Assembly (NCBI GenBank): GCA_036245805.1
Contig: BTRK01000005.1
Span: 25,213,474 to 25,277,473, forward strand
Direction of reading: 5' to 3'
Source: Pristionchus mayeri
Lineage: Eukaryota > Nematoda > Chromadorea > Rhabditida > Neodiplogasteridae
Length of the DNA stretch: 64,000 nucleotides
Part shown: positions 61,703-64,000 of the stretch, one piece after another
How the letters are laid out: each line of letters starts with the position of its first letter
Numbering within the stretch: position 1 is the stretch's first letter
Notes under the pieces: generated by a model
Told to the model about the DNA's origin: nothing
The model's input: only the letters and a program-made list of their open reading frames with translations
Database searches by the model: none
Made by a program: the position numbers and the translations under genes

Positions 61703-61769
61703 CTAGTGGGATTCGAACCCACAACCTTCCGATTACGCGGAGACTGCTTTACCACTGAGCTATGCGATT
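61703..61769 (-). other. tRNA-Thr-like sequence (probably a pseudogene)
   Basis: Minus strand: A box TAGCTCAGTGGTAAAGC, loop CGCGTAA (CGT anticodon position) with the 3' half TCGGA of an anticodon stem, and a perfect T arm GTGGGTTCGAATCCCAC followed by a T run. The 5' half of the anticodon stem and the acceptor stem do not pair, so a functional tRNA is unlikely. Confidence 0.5.
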
Positions 61770-62196
61770 GACTTTTGCCTATCCTCTTAGCTCGCGCTAT
61801 GATCGTTCGATGATTGTCTAGGTAATGGTTATGAAAGCGTCAAATATTTAACTTTGCTAACACTCCTTCTTTAACGCGATGCGTGACTGCGTTGCTTCGG
61901 TCTTTATCGAGCATTTTTCGACGCGCTTGTTTTCTAATTTCACATTTCAAAATGCAAATTCTAATTATCGATTCTAATTATAAAAAAATCATCATCACGA
62001 AAAATCGAACAAATTTTTGGGAAAGTGCGCGCTTCTCCAAAGGAGCCCCGCGGCCCCCGGAGAAAATGCATAGGGAAAAATAAAACGTCCGCAGGCATCA
62101 AGGAAATCACGCTATCAAAAAACTACAGTCCGAATAGCCTGATTCCTGACGTCACCGCAACTTTTTGTCTGCTTCATCACGTGATTTCACTTAAAG
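61770..62196. other. Intergenic, no feature seen
   Basis: A GC-rich imperfect hairpin near 62035-62065 (CTCC...GGAG). No gene. Confidence 0.35.
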
Positions 62197-62436
62197 TTTC
62201 CCAACACCTATTGAAATAATTTGAATTGGCGGGAGTTACTTGTATGAGAGAGTGTGAAAAAGTGAGGGAGCGCGTGATCAGGTAGATAATTTCAACCAGA
62301 TCCTTTCCGGCCTTCTCCTGGGGCAATTATTGATTTTTTTTCTCGCATTTATACATATTCTTTCTCATCTAATTCAGCCGTCGGGTATTCAAAGAGACAA
62401 AAAATAGGGGGTCAATTTCGTCCTTGTTGGGTAACT
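62197..62436. mobile_element. GTTACCCAACAAGG MITE, copy 3
   Basis: Right end TTTCGTCCTTGTTGGGTAAC is intact; the left end (GTTTCCCAACACC) is diverged. The interior has the family landmarks TTTCCGGCCTTCTCCTGGGG and TCAGCCGTCGGGTATTC. Confidence 0.65.
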
Positions 62437-62924
62437 TTAAGAATGAATTGATAGCAACCGCACTTTGGGGAATCGAAAGACATGACAAAAGATGACCAAA
62501 ATCAGTGTTAACTCATTTCACGATTTCGGCTCCATTCCCAGCTAATGAAAATCCAGCTCGATTCTCTCGTGACCGGCGTGATATGGAGCAAAGCCGATTT
62601 TAATGACAGCTTTGAAAAAAGTCAGTTCGTAGTTACTGTAGAATATCAATAACATGGATTGACGATTTTTGTAAAAAGTCTGACCCGAGAAACTAAAGTT
62701 GCTCCACGGAACCGAGGTTATGGTAATCGGGTTACTGTAATTTGGGGTGGTCCCATAGATTCGTTGATACGGTATTCGTCGATTTTTTTGACTACCACGT
62801 CGTCGGCAATTCTGGACAGCTATGACCATAACCCCCCTGTATGTTAGTGCAGAGTGAAATGTTGAGGGAGAGTCAAACTCAAGATCACCTGGTAAGTTAC
62901 CAGTGGTAACAAGACTTATATATG
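62437..62924. repeat. Fragments of other families
   Basis: CGATTCTCTCGTGACCGGCGTGATAT at about 62558 is an FB-A terminus. 62640-62830 resembles the TATGGGGGTCATGG MITE (TTATGGTAATCGGGTTACTG; CTATGACCATAACCCCCC). Piecemeal remnants. Confidence 0.5.
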
Positions 62925-63815
62925 ATCTGTGAGAACTGACCATAGGCCGTATAGCGAAAAATAAAGTTCTGATTTTCAGATGCACCTAGGGGTAACTTTT
63001 CACGTAGAGTTCGAAAATTGACCTTAGAAAGCCGTATCTCTTACCCCTCATTTCGTGTGTTGCGCCTCAACGGCGAGGTCAGTTTTTGTAAATCGTGAAC
63101 GGCTCATCCAAACCCCATACATTTATAGTAATTCTAAAAGATCTCGACGAGATAAGCATTTTTACTGTTGGAAGTGAAAAGCCAACTCATCTGTGAAAAA
63201 AGCCAACTCATCTCACCCTGATCCCGTCGCTTGTGCGAGAGAGTACGCAAAAGTGAGAGAGCGCGGATCATTTCCGGCTTTCCCTTGAGGCTATTATTGA
63301 TTTTTAGCATTTTTGTATATTCATTCTATACTAATTCAACCATCGGCTATTCGATATTAGACAAAAAATAATGGGTCAATTTCGTCCTTGTTGGGTAACT
63401 TTAATCGGAGTTCGCAGTGGCTCGTCTTAAAAATAGTCATATTTGCAAAAAATCTTTTTTCAAAAAAATCGTTCCTAGGGTATCTTTTCACGAGGAATCT
63501 AATAATTATAATTAAAATGGCACACCTAGAGGAACAATTTTCAGTACATACATTTTGAAATTTCAAAGGGCCACAACTTTTTTCACAGATGAGTTGGCTT
63601 CTCTGTGAAAAAAGAGCCGTTCACGATTTACAAAACTGACCTCGCCGTTGAGGCGCAACACACGAAATGAGGGGTAAGAGATACGGCTTTCTAAGGTCGA
63701 TTTTCGAACTCTACGTGAAAAGTTACCCCTAGGGGCATCTGAAAATCAGAACTTTATTTTTCGCTGTACGGCTTACATGTGATATTACTCGGTTCTCTCA
63801 GATAGTCACTCATAT
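62925..63815. mobile_element. Large foldback FB-B, copy 2
   Basis: GCCGTATAGCGAAAAATAAA on the left is inverted near 63760. The arms match those of 31531-34830. The centre holds a partial GTTACCCAACAAGG MITE (63216-63400). Confidence 0.7.
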
Positions 63816-63956
63816 GCGCATATAGGAGAGCTCATACTGGTTACTATGAAGCAACTCAAAGTCGGTACGTCGAATCGCAAGCAAAAGGCGACGAGTTGTG
63901 GTTTTGTTGTCCCCCCACAAATTTGTCCCCACTAAACAATCATCAATTTCGTCTAG
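63815..63956. mobile_element. G-tract MITE arm, inverted partner of 29347-29480
   Basis: ATATGCGCATATAGGAGAGC to GTTGTCCCCCCACAAATTTG corresponds, inverted, to 29340-29461, with several differences near the end that adjoins the SNAPC3 sequence. Confidence 0.55.
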
Positions 63957-64000
63957 CTGTCGCTATTAACAGTGCCGAAGTTTGACCATATTACGGATTG
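63957..64000 (+). pseudogene. SNAPC3: Inverted copy of the SNAPC3 exon 1 start, cut by the window edge
   Basis: The acceptor CGTCTAG and the following 44 bases are identical to the SNAPC3 exon at 29320-29277 but on the opposite strand. The reading (LLTVPKFDHITD) is unbroken as far as the window shows. It may be a second gene copy, a fragment, or an assembly artefact; the flanking intron bases differ from those of the first copy. Confidence 0.6.

Overview
The window is eukaryotic, most likely from a free-living (rhabditid-type) nematode. Splice acceptors are of the TTTTCAG kind, many introns are only 34-57 nt, base composition is AT-rich, and the conserved genes are animal ones. I place it no closer than nematode. 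All gene calls were made by reading the translation and choosing splice sites by hand, so exon edges are predictions.

Three conserved genes can be followed exon by exon. (1) rpn-8/PSMD7, a 26S proteasome lid subunit, on the + strand at 2559-23403 (7 exons, 338 aa). (2) The snRNA-activating complex subunit SNAPC3, on the - strand at 29320-23524 (10 exons, N-terminus missing). It is tail-to-tail with rpn-8, with about 120 bp between the stop codons. (3) An FKBP8-type immunophilin (PPIase, TPR and C-terminal membrane anchor), on the + strand at 40271-58651 (10 exons, 414 aa). Less certain + strand exons of unidentified genes lie at 28328-28550, 35064-35253, 38656-39710 and 60930-61655.

The three genes have two kinds of intron: tiny ones, and a few very large ones (1.3-14 kb). 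Nearly all the remaining DNA is transposon-derived and sits in those large introns or between genes. The commonest form is the foldback element, two long inverted arms around a short centre. Several families recur: a TIR family beginning ATATCACGCC; a TTAA-flanked (piggyBac-like) family; a G-tract MITE family with about 9-bp target duplications; Tc1/mariner-type foldbacks with TA duplications; and smaller MITEs. At 7508-13096 an LTR retrotransposon (gag-protease, no visible reverse transcriptase) holds two further insertions, one of which holds an apparently intact mariner. A 178-bp mini-Helitron at 32763-32940 has its empty site preserved in the opposite arm of the host foldback.

The most unusual signals are: (a) tRNA-like sequences with A- and B-box similarity in both arms of several unrelated foldbacks; (b) two tandem paralogous units, each with a long hairpin at the same place but with unrelated stem sequence; (c) a spliced host-gene fragment inside a palindrome at 52.4-53.0 kb; and (d) an inverted copy of a SNAPC3 exon at the right edge (63957-64000), 34.6 kb from the original.
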